Positions 19,108 through 28,625 of a DNA stretch of 64,000 bases are shown piece by piece. Below the pieces are notes generated by a model. It made no database searches, had not been told where the DNA came from, and was given only the letters and a program-made list of their open reading frames with translations. Both the position numbers and the translations under genes were made by a program. Numbering within the stretch: position 1 is the first letter of the stretch; every line of letters begins with the position of its first letter. The stretch comes from Pseudomonas sp. 7SR1. Its GTDB lineage: Bacteria > Pseudomonadota > Gammaproteobacteria > Pseudomonadales > Pseudomonadaceae. Where the stretch lies: positions 5,781,001-5,845,000 of the forward strand of contig NZ_LT707064.1 of NCBI RefSeq assembly GCF_900156465.1. The letters are read 5' to 3'.

Positions 19108-20264
19108 GCGCCCAGGGCCTTTTTGATAGCGGCGACAACCTGATCCTGTTGTTCATCGCTCATTGTCTGAAACATCGGAATGCTAATAGCTTCGCGGTAG
19201 TAATCCTGAGCCATAGGAAAGTCCTCGGGCTTGAAACCCATTCGCGCGTAATACGGCTGTGTATGCACTGGAATATAGTGCAAGTTCACTCCAATTCCTT
19301 GCTCACGGAGGGAGTCGAAAACCTCGCGGTGACTTTTTCCTATTTTGTCCAGCTCCAGGCGAATCACGTAGAGATGAAGTCCGGAATAACTGTCAGCATG
19401 TTGCCAAGGAGTCACCACGGGCAATGCTGCCAGCAAGTCATTGTAGCGAGCGGCCAACTTGTGACGCCGGGCGACGTATTGGTCCAGACGCTCCATCTGG
19501 CTGATGCCAAGCGCCGCCTGCAGCTCAGTCATCCGATAATTGAAACCCAGGTCAATTTGCTGGTAATACCATGGGCCATCCGCTTCGTGTGTCATCAGGT
19601 CCGAATCGCGGGTGATTCCATGGCTACGCAACAACGCCATTTTGCCTGCGAGTTCAGCATCGTTGGTTAAAGCGATCCCACCTTCGGCAGTGGTAATAAT
19701 CTTGACCGGATGAAAACTGAATACCGTGATATCGCTGTATCTGCCGTTTCCGATGTACTCGTTCTTATACTTTCCACCAATGGCATGAGAAGCATCTTCA
19801 ATTATCTTGAAGCCATAATGCTTAGCCAGCTCATGGATGGCTTGCATATCGCATGGCTGTCCAGAAAGATGAACCGGTACAACCACCTTGGGCAAGGTAC
19901 CTTCTTTTTCAGCCAGTTCCAGCTTACGCTTCAACGCCAAAGGGCAAAGATTGTAGGTGCGTTGGTCGATGTCGACAAAATCTACTATTGCACCGCAATA
20001 CAATCCACAGTTAGCAGAGGCAACGAAAGTAATAGGACTTGTCCATAGACGGTCACCAGGGCCCAACCCCAAGGCGAGGCATGCGATATGAAGTGCAGAT
20101 GTAGCACTATTTACCGCCAGCGCATGATTAGCCCCTACATGGGCGGCAACTTGTTGCTCGAAGCGCGGAACCATGGGACCTTGGGTAAGGTAGTCGGACT
20201 GTAAAACCCTCACCACCGAATCGATGTCCGCTTGAGTAATATCCTGGCGACCGTATGGAATCAT
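19104..20264 (-). CDS. pseC: PseC aminotransferase
   Basis: 386-residue PLP enzyme of the DegT/DnrJ/EryC1 family. It transfers an amino group to the 4-keto sugar made by PseB. It begins IPYGRQDITQADIDSV, carries FVDIDQRTYN, IIEDASHAIGGKYKN and the Schiff-base Lys in FSFHPVKIITTAEGG (about residue 186). The start lies 3 nt after the pseB stop, which suggests coupled translation and fits a two-enzyme sequence. Confidence 0.95.
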   Translation of the reverse strand: MIPYGRQDITQADIDSVVRVLQSDYLTQGPMVPRFEQQVAAHVGANHALAVNSATSALHIACLALGLGPGDRLWTSPITFVASANCGLYCGAIVDFVDIDQRTYNLCPLALKRKLELAEKEGTLPKVVVPVHLSGQPCDMQAIHELAKHYGFKIIEDASHAIGGKYKNEYIGNGRYSDITVFSFHPVKIITTAEGGIALTNDAELAGKMALLRSHGITRDSDLMTHEADGPWYYQQIDLGFNYRMTELQAALGISQMERLDQYVARRHKLAARYNDLLAALPVVTPWQHADSYSGLHLYVIRLELDKIGKSHREVFDSLREQGIGVNLHYIPVHTQPYYARMGFKPEDFPMAQDYYREAISIPMFQTMSDEQQDQVVAAIKKALGA

Positions 20265-20267
20265 GAA

Positions 20268-21266
20268 TCAGATGCTCCCGATTTTGGCTTCGTTAAGAGC
20301 AATCCAGTTACGCAGCTCCTCGTCGCTCATCCATTCGGTGTTGTTATCGCTTGAATAGACAAATCCTTCCGGCACCTTCTTGCCATCCTTGATGCGGTTC
20401 GGGCAGGTTGCCCATTCGTTGATCACAGGTAGTATCTTGAAGTGCTCTGGGTACTCGTAGGTGTAATAAGAGTCCTCGGCACTGATCATTTGTTCGTGAA
20501 GCTTCTCACCAGGACGAATACCGACGATTTTCTGCTTGGCGTCGGGAGCTACGACACGAGCAAGATCGATGACCTTCATCGATGGGATTTTTTTCACATA
20601 AATCTCACCACCTTCCATGTCTTCAAAGGCATGCCAAACCAACTCAACGCCTTCCTCCAGAGAGATCATGAAGCGAGTCATGCGCTCATCAGTGATCGGC
20701 AGCTCGCCTTTGTCCTTGATCGACATGAAGAACGGAATCACTGAGCCGCGCGATCCCATGACATTACCGTAACGCACGACAGCCATACGGGTCTCATGAC
20801 CGCCTGCGTAAGAGTTGCCGGCGACAAACAACTTATCGGACGCCAGCTTGGTAGCTCCGTATAGATTGATTGGGCTGCTAGCTTTGTCTGTGGATAGGGC
20901 CACGACACGCTTGATGCCCTTGTCGATACAAGCGTCGATCAGATTCATGGCGCCATTGATGTTAGTCTTGATGCACTCGAATGGATTGTATTCAGCAGTC
21001 GGTACGATCTTTGTAGCAGCGGCGTGCACAACATAGTCAACGCCATCAAGGGCACGATAAAGGCGTTCCTTGTCGCGAACGTCGCCGATAAAGAAGCGAA
21101 CGCGTGAATCGCCTTCGAACTTCTTCGCCATGTCCCACTGTTTCATCTCATCCCTGGAGAAGATAATGATTTTCTTGGGGTTATATTTGGCCAGGGTCAT
21201 CGGCACAAATGTATTACCGAAAGAACCGGTACCGCCAGTAACCAAAATCGTTTTATTACTCAACAT
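20268..21266 (-). CDS. pseB: PseB inverting UDP-GlcNAc 4,6-dehydratase
   Basis: 332-residue soluble short-chain dehydrogenase that starts the pseudaminate pathway by dehydrating and C5-epimerising UDP-GlcNAc. VTGGTGSFGNTFVPMTL binds NADP, FSRDEMKQWDM is a PseB/FlaA1 signature, ALSTDKASSPINLYGATK holds the catalytic Thr/Asp/Lys and YxxxK residues, and GIRPGEKLHEQMIS is the sugar-binding loop. It lacks the membrane region seen in WbpM, so the cluster has two separate dehydratases. The start abuts the acetyltransferase gene. Confidence 0.95.
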   Translation of the reverse strand: MLSNKTILVTGGTGSFGNTFVPMTLAKYNPKKIIIFSRDEMKQWDMAKKFEGDSRVRFFIGDVRDKERLYRALDGVDYVVHAAATKIVPTAEYNPFECIKTNINGAMNLIDACIDKGIKRVVALSTDKASSPINLYGATKLASDKLFVAGNSYAGGHETRMAVVRYGNVMGSRGSVIPFFMSIKDKGELPITDERMTRFMISLEEGVELVWHAFEDMEGGEIYVKKIPSMKVIDLARVVAPDAKQKIVGIRPGEKLHEQMISAEDSYYTYEYPEHFKILPVINEWATCPNRIKDGKKVPEGFVYSSDNNTEWMSDEELRNWIALNEAKIGSI

Positions 21267-21890
21267 CTAGACGCCCTCAAACCCAAAGCGAAACTTGATT
21301 ATTTTTGCAGGACCACCTACGACTATCGCCCCTAGCGGAACATCCTTGGTCACCACGGAATTCGCACCGACAATGGCATGCGATTCAATTTTAACACCGG
21401 GCATTATAACCGCATTCGCGCCAATCCAGACATCGTCACCGATCTCGATCGGCTTATTGTAGTGCGCCAGAAAATCTTCACGGGCGATCCTGCGCTCCTG
21501 CTCGCGGATATTCACCCCCGCATACCGGTCATGCACGTGCGAGGTGGATGAAATGAAAATATTCGGCGCCAGAAGACATTCTTTACCAATTGTAACGTCT
21601 CCATTGATAGTGACGTTGCGCTGAATTGTTGTTCCTGCATCGATGGAAATCCCGGTCAATGCCGATAGCTCAACGCCATCATTTAGCCATACTTTATCGT
21701 TTAATCGAATGCTACCCGTGCCAGCATTCAATAGCGCCTTTCGAACAGTCGTATGGCGACCTATCGCGATACTCCCTCGCCTGGAGACTCGCGCAAAAGG
21801 CGATAGCAAGGATCTTTTTGATAAAGCCAAAAAAAACAGGTGCAGCACACGAAATCGAGTGCATATACCGTCAAATATTCTTTTTAACAA
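21267..21890 (-). CDS. Left-handed beta-helix O-acetyltransferase
   Basis: 207-residue hexapeptide-repeat protein of the WbbJ/maltose O-acetyltransferase type. Repeats such as [20 protein letters not shown] and the catalytic His region [11 protein letters not shown] are followed by [19 protein letters not shown] and the final coil [20 protein letters not shown]. It probably uses acetyl-CoA to O-acetylate an O-unit sugar in the cytoplasm. It overlaps the wzx 3' end by 20 nt and ends directly before pseB. Which sugar it modifies is unknown. Confidence 0.85.
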   Translation of the reverse strand: MLKRIFDGICTRFRVLHLFFLALSKRSLLSPFARVSRRGSIAIGRHTTVRKALLNAGTGSIRLNDKVWLNDGVELSALTGISIDAGTTIQRNVTINGDVTIGKECLLAPNIFISSTSHVHDRYAGVNIREQERRIAREDFLAHYNKPIEIGDDVWIGANAVIMPGVKIESHAIVGANSVVTKDVPLGAIVVGGPAKIIKFRFGFEGV

Positions 21891-23091
21891 TGCTTACTCT
21901 CCAAGAGGTGTAAACCAACAGCATCAACATTACAAAAAAACCGCCACTCATCAATGACACATATGCCAATAAGTCGTCAGAAGCAAACCATGCGTTATAC
22001 ACAATCATCAAAACAGCAAAAAAACCAAGTGCAGCCACCTGAATGATCAGCAATTTGTTTCTTTGCGACATTACCAATAAGTAGGAAGAATAGAAGTCTG
22101 CCGAACGCAGAACAGCGAAAAACCAAAAAACAGCACTTACGTCAACACCAACATCAAGCCAGGATGCTGCAAACCAAGGAGTTTGCAAAAGCCATAACAG
22201 ACACAGCAACATTACCGACAAGAGTAGACACACTAAAAAGGAAATTCGGACAACATACCTAAACCCTGCTTTAGGATCGGCCTGACAGATGTGCGGAAGC
22301 AACGTGATTACCCGAGTATTGATTAGCTGTTGTATCGAAAGCCCAACCATTACAACCAAAGAAAGATAAGAAAACCTGGAAAACCCGCCCGCATCCATGA
22401 AATAAGCAGCAAACACCCTATCCACATACTGCATAAATGCCCCTATGCAAGTAACAGGGACAAACTTCAGGCAATCAACCACAAAATCCATATCAGGAAA
22501 TTTAGCACCGACAAGCCAAAATAAAAGCGAGCGAAAACAGAGAACAAGCCCAGTACAGACTTCGGCCTGGATTGCAAATATGGCATCTTCAGTGACGTAG
22601 CCCACCCACAAGCCTGCGATAGCCACCCACATATTGCGATAGAACAACCGTCTCGCATAGCCGACAAAGTCCTTTCGGCTCTTTATGACCATCAAGTCAA
22701 CGGTAAAAATAAAGAAGACTAGGACTTGCACAAGCGACAACAGAAATATGGTTAATGGCGCCGCCGACCAAAAGCCATACCCAAGCAACGCGACAAGCCC
22801 CACTACCCAAGAGCCGCCACCAAACCACTTCGCATGGGCGGAAAATTCAGAAAGTCTCTCTTCATCCCCCACAAGTAGCGGCATTTCAGCATGACATTTT
22901 ATTATCACACCCGATCCGACAACAAGCACACCCAGGCCGACCATCAATAGATAGTAATTTACTTGAGCATATTGATCCGCAGAAAGAAGATGAGCATAGG
23001 CGAAGCCTTTCAATGCCGCAATCATAGAGGCAGCGCCGGCAAATAGAAGATATGCCCATGCCCGTAGCCTAAACGAATATTTTTTGAGCAT
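21871..23091 (-). CDS. wzx: Wzx-like O-unit flippase
   Basis: 406-residue integral membrane protein with about 12 hydrophobic segments, beginning [20 protein letters not shown]. The pattern and the segment [20 protein letters not shown] resemble polysaccharide transporters of the MOP superfamily, which flip undecaprenyl-linked repeat units to the periplasm. Sequence identity within Wzx is low, so the assignment rests on topology and on being the sole such protein in the locus. I chose the ATG at 23091, which overlaps the preceding gene by 23 nt; a start 90 nt further upstream would overlap it more. AT-rich. Confidence 0.8.
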   Translation of the reverse strand: MLKKYSFRLRAWAYLLFAGAASMIAALKGFAYAHLLSADQYAQVNYYLLMVGLGVLVVGSGVIIKCHAEMPLLVGDEERLSEFSAHAKWFGGGSWVVGLVALLGYGFWSAAPLTIFLLSLVQVLVFFIFTVDLMVIKSRKDFVGYARRLFYRNMWVAIAGLWVGYVTEDAIFAIQAEVCTGLVLCFRSLLFWLVGAKFPDMDFVVDCLKFVPVTCIGAFMQYVDRVFAAYFMDAGGFSRFSYLSLVVMVGLSIQQLINTRVITLLPHICQADPKAGFRYVVRISFLVCLLLSVMLLCLLWLLQTPWFAASWLDVGVDVSAVFWFFAVLRSADFYSSYLLVMSQRNKLLIIQVAALGFFAVLMIVYNAWFASDDLLAYVSLMSGGFFVMLMLLVYTSWRVSIVKKNI

Positions 23092-23965
23092 CCCTATCGC
23101 CGACACAGCTAATTTCCGAATAAGTATTAATTGAGTATTCAAACTGAAGCATAAGTCTGGCGCGAGAGATGGGAGTGACACCTTTATGTACAGTAATCGT
23201 ATCCTCTATCAAACATGTCCCGGCAGGGCCTAACACTTCAATTATATTCTCCGCCCCGTAGCCTGCAACAATTTCATCATCCGTAAAACGACGCGACTTG
23301 AACAGCGGAGTTTTATATCTAATTTCTCGATTCGATGTTTTGACATAAACATGGGGACCGGCTTGTTCATCCACATCGGTCAAATAAAAAAAGAATTTAA
23401 CAAATTTAAGATCATCTAGATCAAAATGAAATACATGTGCATGACGCGCCCTGTCTTCCGCACTTGCATCAACCGGGAATGTCCACCACATATTGACACT
23501 CATCAACTTTGGCGGAACTTTAAGATAACGGGCGGCAATGGAAAGCAAGTACGGATCGTTCGCGATCCTGGCAATCACGGCATCTTGCTCGGCACTGAAA
23601 TACTGCGCCAACAGAAGTTCTTTGCCTAACAATGCCTCTGCCTTTTCTCTATCCTTCAGGTAGAATCCCTTTGTTTGATCCCTATCAGCAAAGCAAGGGT
23701 GGTTCTCAGAATAACTCAGAAGATACTGAACTGTATCGGCGGGTAACTTAGGCCCAACCATTGCACCGCTTGCTTCCAGCTCTGCAACTACAGGACCGAT
23801 GGAGTTCGAATCAAACTCAACAAACGACTCATGCCGACGCGCCAACTGCTCCTTACAAAACCTCTCCAAACGCTTTTTATTGAATAAAGCAACCACATTC
23901 CAGATCAATATCCTGACTGACCTGCGCTTAAACAAACCGCGCATGATCTTATATTTACTCAACAT
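23069..23965 (-). CDS. Phytanoyl-CoA dioxygenase-like Fe(II)/2-oxoglutarate enzyme
   Basis: 298-residue soluble protein. It shows the facial metal triad of PhyH-type dioxygenases: H180 and D182 in VFHFDLDD, and H260 in EDTITVHKG, with R268 eight residues later as the expected 2-oxoglutarate anchor. FFFYLTDVDEQAGPHVYVKT is the characteristic strand between them. Such enzymes hydroxylate carbon atoms of lipids, sugars or amino acids. It is the first gene of the O-antigen cluster and its end overlaps the wzx start, so a role in tailoring the O-unit or its lipid anchor is likely but unproven. The first 50 residues are basic and of unclear role. Confidence 0.78.
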   Translation of the reverse strand: MLSKYKIMRGLFKRRSVRILIWNVVALFNKKRLERFCKEQLARRHESFVEFDSNSIGPVVAELEASGAMVGPKLPADTVQYLLSYSENHPCFADRDQTKGFYLKDREKAEALLGKELLLAQYFSAEQDAVIARIANDPYLLSIAARYLKVPPKLMSVNMWWTFPVDASAEDRARHAHVFHFDLDDLKFVKFFFYLTDVDEQAGPHVYVKTSNREIRYKTPLFKSRRFTDDEIVAGYGAENIIEVLGPAGTCLIEDTITVHKGVTPISRARLMLQFEYSINTYSEISCVGDRDAQKIFV

Positions 23966-24376
23966 AATCCTAGCCCTTGCCCATAGTCATCTTTACGATA
24001 TATGCGATGCTGCTCCCGACAGACATCACTAAGGTCCGACTTTTCCGCCTTCCTACCAACAGCTCCAGCGGATGCCATACCTGTCGAGCATACAACGACA
24101 CATGCCTGCGGGATTATACGCTTGCCAAAAGACACGCTGCATGACCCCGGACAATTACGTAGATAAAACAACCGGACCGAGCTCAGCCCTGTTGCTCGAA
24201 CGGGATAGGGAATAACCCCACTACAGGGAAACGCCTGAACACAAGTGCACTACCGATACCATGCGAGCCCATACCCCCCCCCCTAAAAAAATAAGCCCGC
24301 CGCTTCGGGACGGCAGGCTAATCCTTTCCGGAGGCAGGAGACGCTTGTCGCTACCACCTATCCTCAAAATAGAACT
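23966..24376. other. Intergenic region heading the O-antigen cluster
   Basis: 411 nt between wzz and the dioxygenase gene. It holds the wzz terminator (24285-24318), a run of ten C (24274-24283; ten G on the transcribed-sense strand of the cluster), and probably the promoter of the leftward O-antigen genes. A perfect TATAAT -10 sits on the minus strand at 24113-24118, but no good -35 is found 16-18 nt before it. No convincing gene is seen; a 70-codon open frame lacks a ribosome-binding site and any recognisable domain. Confidence 0.6.
24285..24318 (-). terminator. Rho-independent terminator of wzz
   Basis: On the minus strand GCCTGCCG pairs with CGGCGGGC (one G-T wobble) around an 8-nt loop, followed by TTATTTTTTT. 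It lies about 60 nt after the wzz stop and should separate wzz from the O-antigen cluster. Confidence 0.88.
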
Positions 24377-25432
24377 TCATCCTTGGTTTATAGTGCGAGT
24401 ATCGCGATTGACTACAAAACGAATCAATGCAATAAATCCGGCTAATATGAAGCCAAAAACAGCACCTAAGGCCATTATTAGAGCCTTCCTGGGCTTGATC
24501 GGACTTTCCGGCACTTCAACGCTACCATCCTGACGATACACCGAGATACTTTCCGGATCTATATTCAGTTTTTTATAGAAACTGTAGCGCATCTGAAGCG
24601 GACGCAAATCAGGTATGAAAGCATCGTCGGAGGCTCGACTCTCCAATGCCTTGACCTCTGCAGCCAATGCCTTGCTTCCACGCTGATAATCCATTTTATT
24701 TCCGGTATCAACGGTGATATCTACTGCGGCAGAGGAGTTTATGGTCGGAGTAGTCAAGCCAATCGCCTCTGCAATCTTCAATGCCTCACGCAATTGCTGA
24801 ATCCTGTCCTCACGCACCCGCTGCGCGGTTTCGCGCAAACTGACAATCCGCTGCTCCAGATTACGCGCCCTCACTGAAGCCTCAGCTGTAACGTTCTTGA
24901 TCAGCTCCGATTCGGCGGCTTCGCTGGCACGACTTACATAGGTCTTGGCCCATTCCGTCGCCCGTGCGGGGTCTCCGCTTTGGACAGTGACCGAAAAACG
25001 ATCCGGCGTGTCCTTACCCGGCCCTTTGACTACAAGCTGTCGAGAGAAACGATCATAGATACCATCAAGCGGCCCCTTGCGCTGAGCCTCGTCAAGGGAA
25101 GGAAGATATACTTCATTGAAGAATTTTTGACGCAGGGATTCAGCTTGGAGATTCCGGGCAAAGACGTCGTAGACATGCTTAATTGAATATGTTTCCAGCT
25201 CGGTACTCTTCCCCCGGCCGTAATTCAATTCAGCAATACCATTCTGAGTAGGCGGCATGATGAAAAGCTTGGCCTCATAGACCGGCTTGCTAAGGAACGC
25301 ATAGGCAGCGGCGCCGACGGTAACCAAAAGCGTGATACTTATGATCAGCCATTTTTGCGCCCAAAGCCCGCGCGCAAGCTCAAACAGATCAATCTCGTCC
25401 GCGCCATTTCCTTGAGTATTTTTATTTTGCAT
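24377..25432 (-). CDS. wzz: Wzz O-antigen chain-length regulator
   Basis: 351-residue inner-membrane polysaccharide co-polymerase. A cytoplasmic start (DEIDLFELARGLWAQKW) leads to membrane helix 1 (about 30-50) and a long, partly coiled periplasmic domain. Membrane helix 2 lies near 322-343 and is preceded by the Pro-rich phrase VPESPIKPRKAL that is diagnostic of Wzz. It sets the modal length of Wzy-made O-antigen. It is separated from the cluster by its own terminator, and sits downstream of ihfB and lapA, the conserved upstream flank of Pseudomonas O-antigen loci. Confidence 0.95.
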   Translation of the reverse strand: MQNKNTQGNGADEIDLFELARGLWAQKWLIISITLLVTVGAAAYAFLSKPVYEAKLFIMPPTQNGIAELNYGRGKSTELETYSIKHVYDVFARNLQAESLRQKFFNEVYLPSLDEAQRKGPLDGIYDRFSRQLVVKGPGKDTPDRFSVTVQSGDPARATEWAKTYVSRASEAAESELIKNVTAEASVRARNLEQRIVSLRETAQRVREDRIQQLREALKIAEAIGLTTPTINSSAAVDITVDTGNKMDYQRGSKALAAEVKALESRASDDAFIPDLRPLQMRYSFYKKLNIDPESISVYRQDGSVEVPESPIKPRKALIMALGAVFGFILAGFIALIRFVVNRDTRTINQG

Positions 25433-25625
25433 GTATGGCCTCGCCTCGTCTTTTTGTCATTGCACTTGCAGACAAACTGAACGCATCCTGAGGCTGGACA
25501 GCAGGCAAGGCCTCGGCGAATACAACGGTAAACTGGATTAAATTAAGCACAAACAGATACACCCGCAGTCAGAAAAAATTGTAGGCAGCGATCCTTACTC
25601 CAAGACTACCGGGTTCCCGCATCCT

Positions 25626-25847
25626 TTATTTCAACCGTCGACGCGCCCCCAACAACGCGAACAACGGGCCGATCACCATCCCCACGAGAAGCGCTAGAAG
25701 CACAAAAATTGATACTGGAAGTTGAGGCCCTGACCAACCCAGGAACAGCAGCGCAACAGGCTGATGATTTTCAAGCACGAACAGGACAATAGCAGAGGCC
25801 ACGAGCAGCGCAAGTACGACAAGCGCCAGACGTTTAAAGTTCCGCAT
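25626..25847 (-). CDS. lapA: LapA-domain small membrane protein
   Basis: 73-residue protein with two membrane helices (about 6-26 and 43-66) joined by NHQPVALLFLGWSGPQLP, and ending in a basic GARRRLK tail. This is the lipopolysaccharide assembly protein A domain (DUF1049). In E. coli LapA works with LapB to tune LPS synthesis through LpxC turnover. It follows ihfB by 26 nt, the usual arrangement. The symbol refers to the LPS-assembly protein, not the large adhesin of the same name. Confidence 0.85.
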   Translation of the reverse strand: MRNFKRLALVVLALLVASAIVLFVLENHQPVALLFLGWSGPQLPVSIFVLLALLVGMVIGPLFALLGARRRLK

Positions 25848-25873
25848 GAATCCCCCTTTGTTTTAGTAAGCGG

Positions 25874-26170
25874 TTAAAGGGCATCCCCCTCCTCTTCGTT
25901 TACCCGATCCCTAAGCTCCTTGCCGGGCTTGAAATGAGGTACGAATTTCCCATCAAGGCTCACTGACTGCCCGGTCTTGGGATTACGCCCCACCCGCGGA
26001 GCACGGTAATGCAAGGAAAAACTGCCAAAGCCACGGATCTCGATTCGATCCCCGGTTGCCAGGCACTGGGACATTTGTTCAAGCATGGTCTTGATGGCCA
26101 GCTCCACATCCTTGGATGAGAGTAGCCCTTGATGGGTGACAATTCGTTCGATCAACTCCGACTTCGTCAT
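25874..26170 (-). CDS. ihfB: Integration host factor subunit beta
   Basis: 98-residue DNA-bending protein of the HU/IHF family. It starts [20 protein letters not shown], and the DNA-arm region reads [20 protein letters not shown] followed by NPKTG, with the conserved Pro at the arm tip. It pairs with IhfA and bends DNA at promoters, including many sigma-54 promoters. It marks the conserved upstream edge of the O-antigen locus. Confidence 0.96.
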   Translation of the reverse strand: MTKSELIERIVTHQGLLSSKDVELAIKTMLEQMSQCLATGDRIEIRGFGSFSLHYRAPRVGRNPKTGQSVSLDGKFVPHFKPGKELRDRVNEEEGDAL

Positions 26171-26314
26171 ATTTTTCCCTTCTTTATCAAGCAGCTAGAT
26201 CAGTGCTTCGAAAGGTTTTAGCATGCCCGGAAGGATTTGAACAGCCCAAGTATTGACAAATCTTTTGAGCATCTGACCATCCCTTTTTGGTGCAGACACC
26301 CCAAGCTCTTCCAA

Positions 26315-26593
26315 CTATCGACAGATGACCAGCATGGTACGGGTCAAGTACCCGGCGGGATTGAAGCCGAAGGGATACCAGTCCTCATCCTTGGCATCGT
26401 CAGATCGAGTTATTACCTTGTAGCCCGCCCCCTTGCACTCCCTGCCCGCGCGCTTGTGGCACTTCTCCCACCCGGAACCCAACCCCGAGCAGTCGACTTC
26501 GATGCCGCTTACACCGCGCACCGCATGGGTCTTGGCGCTGGTAGAACAACCCGCCATAACCAGAACAGCCACTATCAGCAAAAGCTTTTTCAT
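26315..26593 (-). CDS. Small hypothetical lipoprotein
   Basis: 92-residue protein. MKKLLLIVAVLVMAGC is a clear lipoprotein signal with the lipidated Cys at residue 16; Ser at position +2 suggests sorting to the outer membrane. The mature part has four further Cys and ends in TRTMLVICR. I do not recognise a named family. It lies alone between rpsA and ihfB on the same strand, with about 145 nt to ihfB. Confidence 0.75.
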   Translation of the reverse strand: MKKLLLIVAVLVMAGCSTSAKTHAVRGVSGIEVDCSGLGSGWEKCHKRAGRECKGAGYKVITRSDDAKDEDWYPFGFNPAGYLTRTMLVICR

Positions 26594-26769
26594 CCGAATC
26601 CTTGAGCCAGGATCCTGAGCCCAATCATTTGGGCCAGGCTCGAACCAGATCCTATTGATGATTGATCCGCCTGATAAAGAGACAATTTGAAGAGCGGGTT
26701 GGTTTCCCAAGTGCCGACCTGACAGCGATCATTCCGAAACGCCAGGAAAACCGAGAATACAACGGGCAC

Positions 26770-26799
26770 AAAAAAGGGCGACCGAAGTCGCCCTTTTTT
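26770..26799. terminator. Bidirectional terminator after rpsA
   Basis: GGGCGAC (26776-26782) and GTCGCCC (26787-26793) form a 7-bp stem with a CGAA loop, flanked by six A and six T, so it can work in either direction. It lies 16 nt after the rpsA stop. Confidence 0.92.
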
Positions 26800-26814
26800 A
26801 CAGAAAGCCAGAAC

Positions 26815-28506
26815 TCAGTTCTGCTTTTCCGCTTGTGCAGCACGCAGCAGGTCACCCAGGGTGGTCGCTACTGGAGCATCCGTAGCTGGCTTGTCGCGCA
26901 GGCTCTGGATAGCTTCTTTCTCTTCCTCAACGTCCTTCGACTTGATCGAGAGCTGGATTACGCGACTCTTGCGGTCAACGCTGATGATCTTGGCTTCTAC
27001 TTCTTCACCTTCTTTCAGGACGTTACGCGCATCTTCAATACGGTCACGGCTGATTTCGGAGGCTTTCAGAGTCGCTTCGATATCGTCGGCCAAGGTGATG
27101 ATGGCGCCTTTGGCGTCAACTTCTTTCACGATGCCCTTAACGATTGCGCCTTTGTCGTTCTCTTGAACGTACTCGGAGAACGGATCGCTTTCCAGTTGCT
27201 TGATGCCCAGGGAGATGCGCTCGCGCTCTGGGTCAACCGACAGGATAACGGTGTCCAGCTCGTCGCCCTTCTTGAAACGGCGTACGGCTTCTTCGCCCAC
27301 TTCGTTCCAGGAGATATCGGACAGGTGAACCAGGCCGTCAATGCCGCCGTCCAGACCAATGAAGATACCGAAATCGGTGATCGACTTGATGGTGCCGGAG
27401 ATCTTGTCGCCCTTGTTGAACTGGCCAGAGAAGTCTTCCCATGGGTTCGACTTGCACTGCTTGATGCCCAGGGAGATACGACGACGCTCTTCGTCGATGT
27501 CCAGAACCATGACTTCCACTTCGTCGCCGACTTGTACGACTTTCGAAGGGTGGATGTTCTTGTTGGTCCAGTCCATTTCGGAAACGTGTACCAGGCCTTC
27601 AACGCCTTCTTCCAGCTCAGCGAAGCAGCCGTAGTCGGTCAGGTTGGTAACACGAGCGGTGACGCGAGTGCCTTCTGGGTAACGGGCTTTGATAGCAACC
27701 CATGGATCTTCGCCCAGTTGCTTCAGGCCCAGGGAAACACGATTGCGCTCGCGATCGTACTTCAGAACCTTGACATCGATTTCGTCGCCAACGTTGACGA
27801 TTTCCGAAGGATGCTTGATACGCTTCCAGGCCATGTCGGTGATGTGCAGCAGGCCATCGACGCCACCCAGATCGACGAATGCGCCGTAGTCGGTGAGGTT
27901 CTTGACGATACCTTTGACCTGCTGGCCTTCCTGCAGCGATTCCAGCAGAGCTTCGCGCTCGGCGGAGTTTTCGGCTTCCAGGACGCTGCGACGGGAAACG
28001 ACAACGTTGTTGCGCTTCTGGTCCAGCTTGATGACCTTGAATTCCAGCTCTTTGCCTTCCAGGTGCGTGGTGTCGCGCACTGGACGGACGTCAACCAGGG
28101 AACCTGGCAGGAACGCACGGATGCCGTTAACGTCGACAGTGAAGCCGCCTTTAACCTTACCGTTGATAACGCCCTTGACCACTTCCTCAGCTGCGAAAGC
28201 CGCTTCCAGAACGATCCAGCATTCAGCGCGCTTGGCTTTCTCACGGGACAGCTTGGTTTCGCCAAAGCCATCTTCAACCGAGTCCAGAGCAACGTGAACT
28301 TCGTCACCGACGTTGATGTTCAGCTCGCCAGCGTCGTTGTAGAACTGCTCCAGCGGGATGAGGGCTTCAGACTTCAGGCCAGCGTGAACGGTTACCCAGC
28401 GAGCCTGGTAGTCGATATCAACGATAACACCGGTGATGATGGAGCCTGTCTGAAGGTTCAGGGTTTTCAGGCTTTCTTCAAAGAGTTCCGCAAAGCTTTC
28501 GCTCAT
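26815..28506 (-). CDS. rpsA: 30S ribosomal protein S1
   Basis: 563-residue RNA-binding protein of the small ribosomal subunit that recruits mRNAs to the ribosome. Six S1 (OB-fold) repeats can be followed, with phrases such as [40 protein letters not shown] and [19 protein letters not shown]. The start [13 protein letters not shown] matches the family; a longer in-frame extension upstream lacks support. It ends a gyrA-to-rpsA gene run, with its own leader region of about 120 nt. Confidence 0.97.
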   Translation of the reverse strand: MSESFAELFEESLKTLNLQTGSIITGVIVDIDYQARWVTVHAGLKSEALIPLEQFYNDAGELNINVGDEVHVALDSVEDGFGETKLSREKAKRAECWIVLEAAFAAEEVVKGVINGKVKGGFTVDVNGIRAFLPGSLVDVRPVRDTTHLEGKELEFKVIKLDQKRNNVVVSRRSVLEAENSAEREALLESLQEGQQVKGIVKNLTDYGAFVDLGGVDGLLHITDMAWKRIKHPSEIVNVGDEIDVKVLKYDRERNRVSLGLKQLGEDPWVAIKARYPEGTRVTARVTNLTDYGCFAELEEGVEGLVHVSEMDWTNKNIHPSKVVQVGDEVEVMVLDIDEERRRISLGIKQCKSNPWEDFSGQFNKGDKISGTIKSITDFGIFIGLDGGIDGLVHLSDISWNEVGEEAVRRFKKGDELDTVILSVDPERERISLGIKQLESDPFSEYVQENDKGAIVKGIVKEVDAKGAIITLADDIEATLKASEISRDRIEDARNVLKEGEEVEAKIISVDRKSRVIQLSIKSKDVEEEKEAIQSLRDKPATDAPVATTLGDLLRAAQAEKQN

Positions 28507-28545
28507 TTTAATTCCTGTTGATTGGGGCGAAGGATACGCCCGGCT

Positions 28546-28565
28546 CCACACCCCAGACGGTGTGG
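28546..28565 (-). promoter_or_regulatory. Hairpin in the rpsA leader
   Basis: CCACACC (28546-28552) and GGTGTGG (28559-28565) form a stem about 40 nt before the rpsA start. S1 represses its own mRNA through leader structure in E. coli; a similar use here is inference. Confidence 0.4.
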
Positions 28566-28580
28566 GTTAGTTTCATATAA

Positions 28581-28617
28581 AAGAAGACCGCAGGACTATG
28601 ACTGGTCCCCTGCGGAG
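28581..28617 (-). terminator. Terminator of cmk
   Basis: On the minus strand CCGCAGGGGAC and GTCCTGCGG pair with one bulge, followed by TCTTCTTTT. It lies directly after the cmk stop and before the rpsA leader, so rpsA probably has its own promoter. Confidence 0.75.
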
Positions 28618-28625
28618 CTTCCTGG

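Noticed and set aside
23959..24171. Possible 70-residue gene before the O-antigen cluster
   Set aside because: No ribosome-binding site, no recognisable domain, and it runs through the likely promoter region.
24240..24270. JUMPstart/ops (RfaH) element upstream of the O-antigen cluster
   Set aside because: Only the six bases CGGTAG match on the minus strand; the rest of the consensus is absent.
26662..28521. 619-codon open frame on the plus strand opposite rpsA
   Set aside because: It is an antisense shadow created by the codon bias of rpsA; the minus-strand product is an unmistakable S1 protein.
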